A DNA stretch of 64,000 nt from Turritopsis dohrnii. Its lineage: Eukaryota; Cnidaria; Hydrozoa; Anthoathecata; Oceaniidae. The stretch is taken from contig BQMF02000119.1 in the NCBI GenBank assembly GCA_027922465.2, positions 1 to 64,000 on the forward strand, in the 5' to 3' direction. Of the stretch, positions 8,568-19,279 are shown piece by piece (the first letter of the stretch is position 1; every line of letters begins with the position of its first letter). Position numbers and translations under genes: made by a program. The notes beneath the pieces are model-generated. The model was not told where the DNA came from, searched no databases, and worked only from the letters and a program-made list of their open reading frames with translations.

Positions 8568-8980
8568 TACTTGTAAACCAGCATCTTGAAAGACTTTTGA
8601 AATAGTTGATAAGAATGACATCACCAAATGAAAATCTCCTAGCCTGACAACAATCTAATCAAGAAACTCTTTATATTTCCACCTCACCATTTGAGTTTTG
8701 GCACAGACAGCCTCATCAAAAACCATCACAATTTGCTGTCGTTTAATAAGATTGTCGGCTTGATGTCAGTTTTCAATGTTTTTTAATGTAGAGATGTCAG
8801 TGTCACAGGTGCATTTGTAATAGATAGGTATGAGATAGTTGAAACAATGTCAGTAGAATTATTGAATTGTGCATGAATTATATTAAAACCAGTCCAACAT
8901 GGCCAAATTACTGATGAGTTTAACTGCAAAAATTTTACAAGTGAGAATGTGCTGATACTTTCTTTCCCAAACAATATGTT
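8568..8980 (-). pseudogene. remnant of a multicopy transposon-associated gene
   Basis: Reading leftward, a frame gives STISYLSITNAPVTLTSLH, then after a frameshift DNLIKRQQIVMVFDEAVCAK, then RWKYKEFLD-stop-IVVRLGDFHLVM and LSTISKVFQDAGLQ followed by a GTAAG donor. The sequence 'INAPVT...I-V-FD-A---K...IVVRLGDFH' matches, from memory, a multicopy cnidarian protein family found in transposon-rich loci; I know no biochemical function for it. There is one frameshift between the first and second blocks and an amber codon at 8655-8657. The reading is coherent over more than 100 residues, so this is a real gene relic and not a chance ORF. Confidence 0.5.
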
Positions 8981-10440
8981 GGTATTCCAGCAGTCAGATT
9001 AGTTCTTATACATTTATTAACATTAACAATATTCTTTGCTAAATTCGAGACCTGTGATGGATGTCATATGCAAATACCAGAAGTGACATGAGTTGTACCA
9101 GACCCACATGATTTTCTTCTAAAAAATTAGTGTCATAAGTTTGCAACACAGTTGTGACTGAGAGTCTTGTGAAGAATGATATTCATTATTGTCATCAAAG
9201 TATGTATAACTCCACCACCTTCATTACCAAAGAATACCAATTCACTTTTGTTGCCGATTTGGTGGTTGATTGAAAACAAATTCTGGATATTTTGACTTTA
9301 ACCTTGCTTTTAAACGTGAACTTCTATTATATATTTGCCATAACACAAAAACCTGATCTCTTTAATGAATTAGAACACTCTCATCATTTTTTTCTTCTGT
9401 TGCTTGTCACAGCACACTTCCATCCAAAGTTTGACATAAACTAAGTTCTTGTCTCTTTCTTTCTCTTATATATATTTATCTGTATATATACCATAAATCT
9501 GTTTGTTTTTTTTTGCATAAAATCCAAATAATGATGGCAACTAAACCTTTCTTGGTTTTCAGCGCCCTTTTCTACTCTTCTCGACACTAACGTAGTTTCT
9601 AATCCTTCGTCATCAATATTATCCAAACTGTAGCAATGACTTCCAAATTTTTTATTATCATTTATTATTATTTACACTAGCAAAAGGAATAAAGACAAGC
9701 ACTTCCTCTTCCATCCAAATGTTTCCATTCTCGTGACCAGCCATCTTTTTTACTTCATTTCGTCCAAGTTTATTTCACAGAACAAAGTGATCGAGCTTTG
9801 TGTATCGATGAAAAGGCTAGAACAGTCATTCGGTCTTTTTTTACCTGACAAATTTAAAAACATCAATATATCGAGTATATCGTATAAATTTATAAAATTA
9901 TGACCTTATTTCTCAAAAACTGCAGGAAAAAAACTTGGGAACTTTTTTGATTTGGTATCTAAATAACTTGGCCTATATTTTCTGAAAATTTGGTTTGGTT
10001 CTGTGAGGGAGGTCACGAACTGACACAAATGAAGTACACGGATCGTGGTCTATTTGAAGTGTGTAAATCATTATAAGAATTCTCCAAAGTATTGTGTAAT
10101 AAATGATAATTTGTATAATATGTTTTTAGATGTTGTTTTTAGTGGTCATTTGTATGTTGTATATTGTTGTGAATAATTTGTTACGAGATGTTGATATTCA
10201 TCAGTTTTAACCTGATTTTTTTTTAGCTTTTAGTTGCTAATGATTATCGCCATGATAGGCAAAAGTCAGTTTTCGATTTTGTTCATCATCTTCATCATCC
10301 TCTAATTTTTCGTGTTACTGTTACACGATGGTATATTTCCCGTTTCAAAGCATGGTGTTGTAAGTGTGAGACAGAATGTTTTTTCGTAACTTTCTTCTAA
10401 TTATATATTTCCCCATAGGGCGAAAATGCCGTTTTTCTTC
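8981..10440. other. no gene recognised
   Basis: AT-rich sequence with only short interrupted frames on either strand. The minus strand near 9020-9280 may hold more of the preceding relic, but I could not follow a frame. Confidence 0.45.
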
Positions 10441-10484
10441 TTCTGATCCTCCTTCTCCTTCTCCTCCTCCTCCTCCTCCTCCTC
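10441..10484. repeat. pyrimidine-strand microsatellite (CTC/TCC)n
   Basis: About 44 bases of imperfect CTT/CTC triplets ending in an almost pure run of TCC. On the other strand it is a purine tract that produces a poly-glycine/glutamate frame without coding meaning. Confidence 0.75.
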
Positions 10485-10844
10485 TGTTCACTTTTATAGC
10501 CCGCAGTGCAGTATTGAGCTCTGACTTAGCCAAGGTAGATAAGAATAGAGGCTAGTTTTCAGTAAAGTAGTGCGCCATCTTTTTTAAGTCAGGCAGTTAG
10601 GCAGTGGAAGCTTTTTGCTTTCTGCTAGCTTTTTTGAGATGATTCAAAACGTTAAATGATGTAAATAAATTGTTTAAGTTTTGTGCTGAAAAGATTTGTA
10701 AAAAATTTTGAATGAACGTGTGAAAAACAGAGGAAAAAAAGTGATATCAATGTCATGGATGTTTTGTTTGTTTAGAATGAAATTGTGTGCATATTTCTAT
10801 AGAAATGCACTCCTTTGCAAAGGTTTTTAACAAATGTGCTGGTG

Positions 10845-11621
10845 TAACGGGAGATTAAGACCCCGGGAAATTATGACTTCATAATCTTGATTTCCCGGGA
10901 AATTTAGATGTCACGGGTCATAATTTCTCGGGAAATTATGATCGGAGTGGTAAATTAAGACTCAAAAAAGTATGACTTACAAGTCTTATTTTAAAAAAGG
11001 ACTCTAAATCTCTAAAAGAAGCCATTCCAGTGTAAATGAAGTTGATTCGAACGCGAAAGTATGTTCAAATAATACGCAAGTAAAATGATTGAAAATCTTC
11101 TATCCTCCACGATACCTATTCTTATTAACAAACGTTAATCTCAGTCATCTCTGTAATCAATTGGAAAAGGTATCCATACAATAATTTCATCCATATTTTT
11201 AGGTAGAAACGTTGACTGAAAGTCTATTCCAAAAAATTGCAGGTGGCATATTTTTATATACTTCTCCTACTGTATATTAGCAATGATGATGAACAATATC
11301 TCGTTGAAAAGATAATCTGTGAGAACTTTTGAAGGAATAAAATTTTATAAAAAAATGAAAATGAAGAAGAAAAATGAAGATTTTCTACTAGATAAAAATC
11401 TTTGATTGTCACAATATGAAATATTCAAATTCACTGATTTCAAATATACTTTAGGACTCTATAGAGTCCTAATTCCCTGGGAAATTATAACTGGCAGCGC
11501 AATCATCTCTTGATTGCAAAATATTATTGGAGTCTTAATTTAACTTCCCGCTCTTAATTTTCCGGTAAATTTAAACTCGAAAGGTTCTTATTTCCCGAGA
11601 AAACTAGACTCGGCTTGGCGG
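10845..11621. repeat. TIR-like element with GGGAAATTA motifs at both ends
   Basis: The left side has repeated phrases around GGGAAATTATGA and TAAATTAAGACTC (10855-10965). The right side has the same words inverted and degenerate (11460-11600: CTAATTCCC, GAGTCTTAATTTAACTTCCC, TTATTTCCCGAG). Both sides read as subterminal inverted repeats of one ~0.75-kb non-coding element. The centre is AT-rich with no ORF. Ends are approximate. Confidence 0.4.
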
Positions 11622-11625
11622 CTAG

Positions 11626-12436
11626 TCTATATATTAATAGCCGATTCTCTGTTTGTTTGTTTGTAAGTCACGCAAAATGGTAGATTGAGTTGTGAGCGAA
11701 ATTATTTCTTTTCTTTGTGTGCGGCGTGAGTTCAGAGCAAATATATTGCAATCCCAATCGAACGTGACTTTTTTTGGCTGATGAACTAATAGGAATAACG
11801 CTTTGTTTTTATTATTATTGTTAGTTTTATATTCCACGTTGACTTGGCTTTGAAAACAATACATCAACAAAATACAAAGAAACTAACTGATTAAACGTTT
11901 TGGACATAAAGCAGCACGTATCCTTGCCTGACTGTCTGAGACGGGTGAACATTTTTTGGAGCAATCAAAATGTTTAAAAACCGGATAGGTAAAAAAAGAT
12001 ACAAAATATTTTTTTTTGCTTTTGTCATAATAGTTGTCTTAATTTGTTTTAATCAATTTGTTTTAATCTATTTTAATCAGATCGAACGTTTTTTTTTATT
12101 CACTTTATTCATTTAGCACGTGCCTTTTTTTCTCTCCTCCCGTGTGATCTTTTTAAGAAGAGAAGCCATTTCCCCCTTATGTTTGATAGCACCCATGTTA
12201 GAGCGCGTAACGTTTTTAAAACAAAAGCAAATAAAAAGTTGAAGTTTTCTCTCTCTGCGTTTTGAGTGTATTGTTACACTGATAAAAGATTGGTTTTACC
12301 AGAGGTTGTGACTTCAAATCTGCTTCTGGTTGAATACAAGTTGTACGAGCCGTTTATAAGGAAATTTGACGTTTATTGATACAGTGATACAAAGCAGGTG
12401 GACATGGGCGGCGAGCGACGCCGCCTAGGCGGCTAG
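11626..12436 (+). mobile_element. non-autonomous Helitron-like element
   Basis: Starts TCTATATATTAATAGCC and ends with a perfect palindrome CCGCCTAGGCGG immediately followed by CTAG and then T. That is the standard Helitron signature: 5' TC, 3' hairpin plus CTRR, no terminal inverted repeats, insertion before T. The 811-base interior has no Rep/helicase ORF. It begins directly after another CTAG (11622-11625), suggesting head-to-tail insertion next to an older copy. The same 5' phrase (AGTCTATATTAATAGC) recurs at 32881. Confidence 0.6.
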
Positions 12437-12874
12437 TTTACTATATTTACTATATTTACTTTTGTAGCAATATTTACATGCAATCTATCAAATTTTTAAA
12501 AAACAGATCTTTACTTTCCTAACTTTGGTAAAGTGTTTAGATATTATTCATGTTTTGAAATCGGGAATTCGTTCTTATCCGGTGAAATCATTAATAACGA
12601 CTCAGCCTACATACTTCTACTATCTTTTGTATTCTTAGCGAAAATATTTGTATTTCTTATGTGATACAGCAAATACTCTATCAAGCATTTGACGCTTGGT
12701 CAATGTTTAAGAGGGCAGGACTTTAGATATTTAGATATCTTGCAAAATTTAGAAATGACGTAAAAACGATTCCTTGCCTTTTTTAAGCTATGACTTTCTT
12801 TTCCGTTCTCATAGGCACACAATTTAGATGGAGTATAGTTAAAAATCCTTTTGACTGACTGTCTTTGTATTTAG
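12437..12874. other. AT-rich interval upstream of the amine-oxidase exons
   Basis: I looked here for the dinucleotide-binding (GxGxxG) exons of the following gene and found none. No other feature is supported. Confidence 0.4.
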
Positions 12875-14093
12875 AACCTTGAACTAATCAATGGTACCCT
12901 CCATGAATTTCTTGTGAGGAACAACTTGACAATATTGGTGCCATATTTTATTGGTTCTTCTCAACAGTATGCATACGGTTTCGTGCACCACATACCAGCG
13001 TTTTATGCTATAGCAATGGAAGGGGGGAAAATAAAAACGGATGACAATGGATCTAAAAAGAATTCTGGTAATATATTATTTTTGATAGCACTGGTTCAGT
13101 AGAATGTCCCAAAGGATACAGTTCGTTTAGAAATTTCAAATGATCAAAAACAGATGATGAAAACCTTATTATGCATCAGGAAGCATGAAATTACAACTCC
13201 AAAGTTCCAAAGGTTTTCATATGCGTTTATCCTTGAACTTAAATTGTATATAATCTAAGGAAACTTAACTTAGTCTTTCAAACAATTGTGAAACAAAAGT
13301 GAAACTCCACCAAATCTTCTTTTCAGAGATATTCATGTTTAAATACGGATTCCAAAAATTATGGCAGGCGATTGCAGATAAAGAACGTTTAAATGTGCGT
13401 TTTAATGTTGACATCAAGAAAGTTTATCGAGAGTATGACCACAGACAAGTGTGGTTTTTAATGGGTCAAAATCACAAACAGGCTGATTGGGAACATTTCG
13501 ATTTTTTAATCTAGAGTCCAAACATGCGGTCAAGTATGGCACGATGGATAAATCATATTCACGATGAAAGAGAATTATTAAGTGGAACATTCACATTGGC
13601 TTTTACTACAAGCATTGTGGATTCGAAAAACGAGCAGCATGGCTTCACACCATGGATTGTTTATCCAAATAACACGAGAAAAGAAAATAAGGGTAAAGTA
13701 CAAGTAATTATCGATAAATATTCCTTAAATCACAATTATTATGGGAGAAAGTATCAGTCGAGTCAATATCCTACAGGAGACGATAATAAAGCTGTTACAA
13801 CTTACATCACTTATCAAAATAACATACGGAAAGGTAGTGAGTTAAATCATATCCTGTCAAAGCATTTCCAGAAAATGTCAGCCAGAAGTTTAAAGTTTGT
13901 TTTCAGCAAAACCTGGGATTATTTTCCGAGATATTCAGTTGGTGACATAGCGAAAGGAGTTATCTGGAAGATCATGGAAATGCAAGGTAAATATGGGATG
14001 TGGTACATTGGATCGTCTGTGTATTTTGAAACAACTGAACACGTGACTAGTTACAACACATTTGTTGTGGAAAATATGGAACCTGTGGCTTGA
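12875..14093 (+). pseudogene. flavin amine-oxidase-like gene, C-terminal part, with in-frame amber stop
   Basis: Two exons join in frame. Exon 12875-13067 (TTAG acceptor, TCTG|GTAATA donor, phase 0 to 1) reads ELINGTLHEFLVRNNL...GFVHHIPAFYA. Exon 13327-14093 reads FKYGFQKLWQAIADKERLNV, then RFNVDIKKVYRE...FDFLI, then 190 more residues ending EPVA-stop. The patterns 'G..KLW..IA..L.VRFN.DI..V.R' and 'FDFLI' are typical of the substrate-domain half of FAD-dependent amine oxidoreductases of the monoamine-oxidase fold. A TAG at 13512-13514 interrupts the frame exactly where the family continues; the frame resumes without shift. I see no N-terminal FAD-binding exons upstream. It is therefore most likely a truncated pseudogene. 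A single-base sequence error or readthrough is less likely. Confidence 0.6.
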
Positions 14094-14290
14094 TTACTTT
14101 TGAAAGTTAGTGCAATTGTGAAAAATATATTGTATTGCTTCCCCTTTCCTAACAATGTAGTGAAATTTTTGATTGAAGTCTGCCAAACAGTAATGGCTTG
14201 GGAGCCACTTCATAATTTACACAAAAATATTTTTTTTCCGTTTCCGTATGACGGCAAATTGGAATGAATCGGTATACTCATTCTCTCTTA

Positions 14291-14619
14291 GGGGCTATTT
14301 ATATGAGAAGCGGGGCGGGACAAAAAACGAGATCCCGCCTCCATTGAAGTATGAAAAAAAATTATCCCGGAACAAAAAACGTCTCGTCTCGGATAGGTGA
14401 AATCTCGCTTTCCCAAACGGGGATACCGCTTGAAGCGTGACGTTTTCATCATATAAACACACCTTCCCGGGACGTTTTAAAATGTTAGCATGTTAATCAT
14501 TGTCTCGCTCCGGCAAAGCTCCTGCTAAATGTTTTCTCATGTAAAGGTGTTACAAAATCATGCTGTTTTTCGTCCCATCCCGGCAAACGTCTCATCCCGC
14601 CTCTCATATAAGCAGCCCC
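14291..14619. mobile_element. PIF/Harbinger-type MITE, copy 1 (329 bp, TTA duplication)
   Basis: Begins GGGGCTATTTATATGAGA and ends with the inverse TCTCATATAAGCAGCCCC. It is flanked by TTA (14288-14290) and TTA (14620-14622). The interior is made of GGGACG/CGTCCC-type words that also fold back. A 3-bp TWA duplication is the mark of PIF/Harbinger insertion. A longer copy is at 58790-59295. Confidence 0.7.
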
Positions 14620-14839
14620 TTACACATGAAAAATTATTTTTGAATAAAATGCGTTTTACAATCAAAGAATTTTGTGATCTATTCGGACAATCAATTTCTC
14701 TAAGTAGCAGTAAACATTGAACATTTTTGAAGGTAATTTATCACGTTCGTATAATCCATCTACTTCAAGACTTTTTCCAATTAATTAGTTCTCCGAAGGC
14801 AAAGGCAATAAAAAAATAATTTTTTTAATACACACCAGC

Positions 14840-16180
14840 ATTATTATATTGTGGCATTTGATAAATTAAGCGGGATACAACGGCTTGCAATTGATATCAG
14901 CAACTCATCAAATGACAGCCTTCCAATTTCATAATAGCAGTTTTATAATGCAATGTTTTGGGAAGCAAAGCAGAGACAAAACAAAATTTTCATGTTACAG
15001 CTCTCCAATTACACGAGTGCAATGTTTTAGGAACTCATTTCCTAATGAATGAATTTTTTGGTATAATTTTAACTTTCAAAGAATTTTTGGATGACATTAA
15101 AAACCGAATAGATGTGTATATAGCAAGAGTAGAACAAGCCATTGCAGAGATGAAAAATCACAGCCGGGTAGCGGATATTTGCAAGTTCGCTCCTTAGATT
15201 TATTGAACGAGAAAACTAGATTTTGACTCCTCTTCATAGAAAATCAGGTTTGTTTGTGAAAATCGTTTTTAATTACCCAATTTAGGTTCTTTTAATGATT
15301 TTTTTCATTATGAATGATGTGATCTCTGCGATCAGTTCCGAATCCCAGTCATGTGACATCTTGATTCTCCACTCTGGTGGGCCAGACCTTCGCAAGTCTT
15401 ATAATTGATATTTGTGATTTATCAGAAAAGATAAATCGGAAAACCATACTTTTTCAAGATAACAAAGAAATTACCAAATACAATAGATAAGAAGTATTAT
15501 ATCCAATTTCACCAATGATCTGCAACATCACCGACTACAGAAATTTAAGGTGCTTCATACGTGGTCTAACATATTTTATGATTTATGAAACACAGCAGAT
15601 AAGTCTTTGGACTGTTGTATAGTGACCATCTATATTTATGACTTTATTCTCCAGTAATGAGATTGGATTTGAATATAATTACTTGTAAAAATAGTATTTG
15701 TATACATAATCATGTAATAACTATAACAATGATATAAATATTAAGAAGTTTCACTGCCATATTTTCCATGTGATGAAGGCCTTACGATGAACAACTAATT
15801 GAGAAAATATAAATTTTAAATGGGGTACGTTTGACACTGGGTAAAAAACTCATCAAGTATGCTATTCACAAAGGATAAATAAGTAAGTCTCGGAATGCTT
15901 TCCATTAACTTAAATGTATGAGCATGTGACAAAAGTCAGTCTGAAAAAGTTGTGCATAGTATTTTTTTTCCAATTTCCAACAGATTTTTTTATAATACAA
16001 TTTAAATTACCTCCAATAATAGAAATAAAATCTCCCGCCAAACGATTAAAAACTCATGAATGAAACATCAATTCCTGCTAAGCATCAACAGAAAACCAAG
16101 GTGTGATTAGAAAGTGGACTTTGACCACCGCTAATAACCATTGATAATCTTTTAACTATTAATGTTTCATCAAGGGTTTT
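14840..16180. repeat. old duplicated block, copy 1
   Basis: Shares a long series of phrases in the same order with 17790-18430: AAACAAAATTTTCATG, 'GGAACTCATTTC', 'AAAAACCGAA.AGA.GTGTATATAG', 'CAAGCCATT', 'AAACATCAATT.CTGCTAAG.AGCATCA', 'ACTTTGACCACCGCTA'. It contains about 700 extra bases (roughly 15200-15900) absent from copy 2. Neither copy has a conserved open frame, so this looks like a diverged non-coding or dead-element duplication. Boundaries are approximate. Confidence 0.45.
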
Positions 16181-16494
16181 TCTTATAACAGAATGGCCGG
16201 ACTTAGGACTTCATCAACCCAGCCGGTACATTTGTTAAAAAATCTCTGCGAAGGAGTGCATTTCTATATAAATATACACACAATTTCGATGAAAATTCGT
16301 CGCATTGACTTTTTGACGATTTTGGGAATATGCTAATGTCACTAACCCTACACACTCTTGAGCATTTCAGCAGACCAATACGCTCCCAGAATTTTGAAAT
16401 TACTACAATTAAGGAAAAAGAAAAGTTGCTATAGTGATACTAAAAGATTTGGTTGAGTTTGTCGCATAAACACTAATTCCATCAATTTAAAACC

Positions 16495-16908
16495 TGGTTC
16501 AGACCTAACGATTACGACGATTACAAAAATTAAAATTTAGTGTAATCGCCGTTATCGTGTAATGTGAACACTTTTGTTATTGTCGTAATCGTCACAAATG
16601 CCTGGCGTTTACGAGACAAAACATCAAAAAATTTTCATATTTTATCGTCGTAGTCGCTCTATTGTATGTAAAAATCTATTGAACTTTACGTTAATTCTAT
16701 TGTTTTAAGATCGTGAAGGCACGTGCTTAACAAGGGAAAGAAGCTTGACAAGACACTTAACAAGGGAAGAAGTATCGTGTGTTTGAAACAATTTTGAAAT
16801 TAGTATTTTGAGATACTTGAGAGTGTTCAGACCTTGCGATTGGCGATTACGACGATTGATTTTTTTTAATCGTTGTAATCGTCGTAGCTAATTGTCAGGT
16901 CTGATCCA
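16495..16908. mobile_element. MITE with CAGACCTAACGATTACGACG inverted ends
   Basis: The left end reads TTCAGACCTAACGATTACGA. The right end is the inverse, degenerate (GTCGTAGCTAATTGTCAGGT). An additional direct copy of the end (GTTCAGACCTTGCGATTGGC) begins near 16826. The words CGATTACGACGATTA and their inverses fill the element, and no ORF is present. It behaves like a foldback MITE; I did not find a clear target duplication. Confidence 0.5.
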
Positions 16909-17029
16909 TGCTTATATAGTCTGGTTTAAATCATCCTTCACTACTAAGAACATGATAAGAAATTTTTCTGGATTTGCAGCTATTGAGTTTAGAGAGAACC
17001 AATATAACACAATATGAATGTTATACTTC

Positions 17030-17585
17030 AACTTTTTGGTTACAATGTATAGAAACTCTCCAGAAGTGCACAAACTATTGCCATCTACATAATGTATTCT
17101 CTAAGAAATCAAACAAGTCGTTTATAAAGATATTAAATAGAAAGTATCCATGATAGATCCTTGGGGAACACCAAGCAGTAGTTCCAGGAAGGTACTAAAA
17201 ACATTTAAGGTTGTTTATGCTAAACCCATACGCTTCAAGTTTTGCTATAAAGCGGAATACAGTCACAATTTTTCGACAAATCCATTAGCAGAGTACCTAT
17301 GATCTCTCCTTTATCTGAATAAGTTTTCCAATTTTTTAAAAGGTTTAAAAGTGTCTGTTGAATGATGTGACCCTTTCTGAAGCCACATAAGATGGCAGAA
17401 AACTTATGCCAGAAAAAGATATTGATGTGATAGGGCATAACTTCTGAAACAATTTGGAGGCAGTAGGTTCTAGTAGGCAGTTCGCATATTGGTCTGTAGT
17501 GACAGTGGTATCAGCGGTTTTGAGAATCGGGACCGCCAACTTAGGCTCGGATGGAAATTTGCACTTAGGCAGCATCTTCATTTAT
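17030..17585 (-). pseudogene. non-LTR retrotransposon (LINE) reverse-transcriptase relic
   Basis: Leftward frames carry, in the right order, degraded reverse-transcriptase blocks: KCKFPSEPKLAVPILK (fingers), SGFRKG-like CGFRKGHIIQQTLL and LLMDLSKNCDCIP (motif A, catalytic Asp kept), GVPQGSIMDT then in another frame FLFNIFINDLFDF, and HYVDGNSLCTSGE where the YADD catalytic box should be. The active-site second Asp is Gly (YVDG), and at least two frameshifts separate the blocks. The motif style (GVPQGSILGPLLFNIFINDL) fits CR1/Jockey-like LINEs. It is a dead fragment without endonuclease or 3' end, lying between the two old duplicated blocks. Confidence 0.75.
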
Positions 17586-17789
17586 GCATCGAGTCTTTAC
17601 CGGAGTGCAAATAGAAATGTTTGCTTGAAGCAGCTGCACTAGGACTGCACCACTTGTCTTTTTTGTCTATTTTGGGGGAAACGGTTTTGATTTTGAATAG
17701 GTGTTGCAAATGGGTTTCGGAGCATTGAAATCTGTTATCGTTGTGAAGTTTGTTAGATCAAACGGATATAATGGCTTGTGATTAAAATC

Positions 17790-18430
17790 CGTAACTCGTC
17801 AAATGATAGGTTTTAGGCAAATGTTTTGATTGAATTATGATAGTTTTATTGTAAGGATGCTGCTCAGTAAAGAAGAAACAAAACAAAATTTTCATGTAAT
17901 TTTTTTCAAAACAAAATGTCAGAGCTCTGGAAGATAATCCTATGAGTTCGATGTTTCAAGAACTCATTTCATACCAATCAATGACATTTTTGTTTAATTT
18001 TTGGTTTCAAACAGTTATTGAATGACATGAAAAACCGAAGAGACGTGTATATAGTAATCTTGCAGCAAGCCATTACATGGATGAATAGTCCCACCAAACG
18101 AGCAGTAATGTTTTTGAAGGCTTTCCATCAAATTAGCAGTGTGAGTTGTGACGAAATAGTTATGACTAGTATTTTCTTTCCAATTTGCAAAAAGGACTTT
18201 TCTAGCAGTACACCTTGCGTTCCTTTCAATACTATAATTACTTCCAATAAAATTCAAAAATGTAAGTCTCTACCACATGAAGTAAAGAACTAAACATCAA
18301 TTTCTGCTTAGGAGCATCAGTAGAAAATAAACTTAAAAACTTAAAAAAATAAACTTTGACCACTGCTAGTATTCACCATTGAAAAATCCCTTTTGGCAAT
18401 TGATGTCTTAGCAAGTTTATTATTTATAGC
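17790..18430. repeat. old duplicated block, copy 2
   Basis: Direct-orientation partner of 14840-16180; see the shared phrases there. It lacks the ~700-base internal segment of copy 1. Confidence 0.45.
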
Positions 18431-18545
18431 AAAAGCATGAACTTTATCAGCATTCTAATATCAATAACGATATATATGCTTGAACAATTTAGTAAACCAA
18501 TACACTTCCAAATATTTGAAAATAATTCCAATAAATCTGCTTCTC

Positions 18546-19279
18546 CTTCAATAAATAACGATGTCTGTTTATAGAGCTGAGAATTTTTTTAACGTCCAGC
18601 ATCTTGAACTTGGTTATATTAATAAACATTTTATGGAAGTGGAACTATTTGATTGCGATTTTGTGATAACATTTTCCATCCAATGCATATTGAATTGCCA
18701 TTTTTTTACTGGTGAACCTGCAACTTATGAAATGTATGTGTTTAATTACGACGGCATGAAAGTAATTTTCATAGAAAAAAGTTAGTACGACGACTTTGAA
18801 ATATATTGGACCCTACCGAATATTGTAGCCCTTCATCTCTGGCCAGTACAATAAAAGTTAGAATTAAAATTTGTTCCAATTATTTGATACTGTTTTGCAT
18901 AAAATAATCCATATTATCATGTATAAATTTCATATATGAATTAATTTTAATTTTTAATAATTTTTAACCTAAAGTTTCTATTTGCGGATCTTTTAAATAT
19001 TCCATAGATCTGTTTTTTTTGACACGAAAAGCAATAAGTAGAAAGTCATAAAAGAATCCGATTTGCAATAAATGAAAGAATTTCAAAAGACTGTCAACAA
19101 CAGTTAAACTGGTGTAGGTAGGTGTATAGTAATAGACATTAGAACTTCCTCGACAGTATCCACTAACCGTAAGAAATTTGTGGAACTACATAAGCCCTTT
19201 TGTAATTACTATCATGTGTAGCTATTCTTTTTATAAAAGCAACATTATGATTTATATTTACCCTACATAGTTCGGAAAA
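18546..19279. other. upstream region of receptor gene 1
   Basis: AT-rich, no coding frame supported. A promoter should lie here, but I see no element I can name with confidence. Confidence 0.35.
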
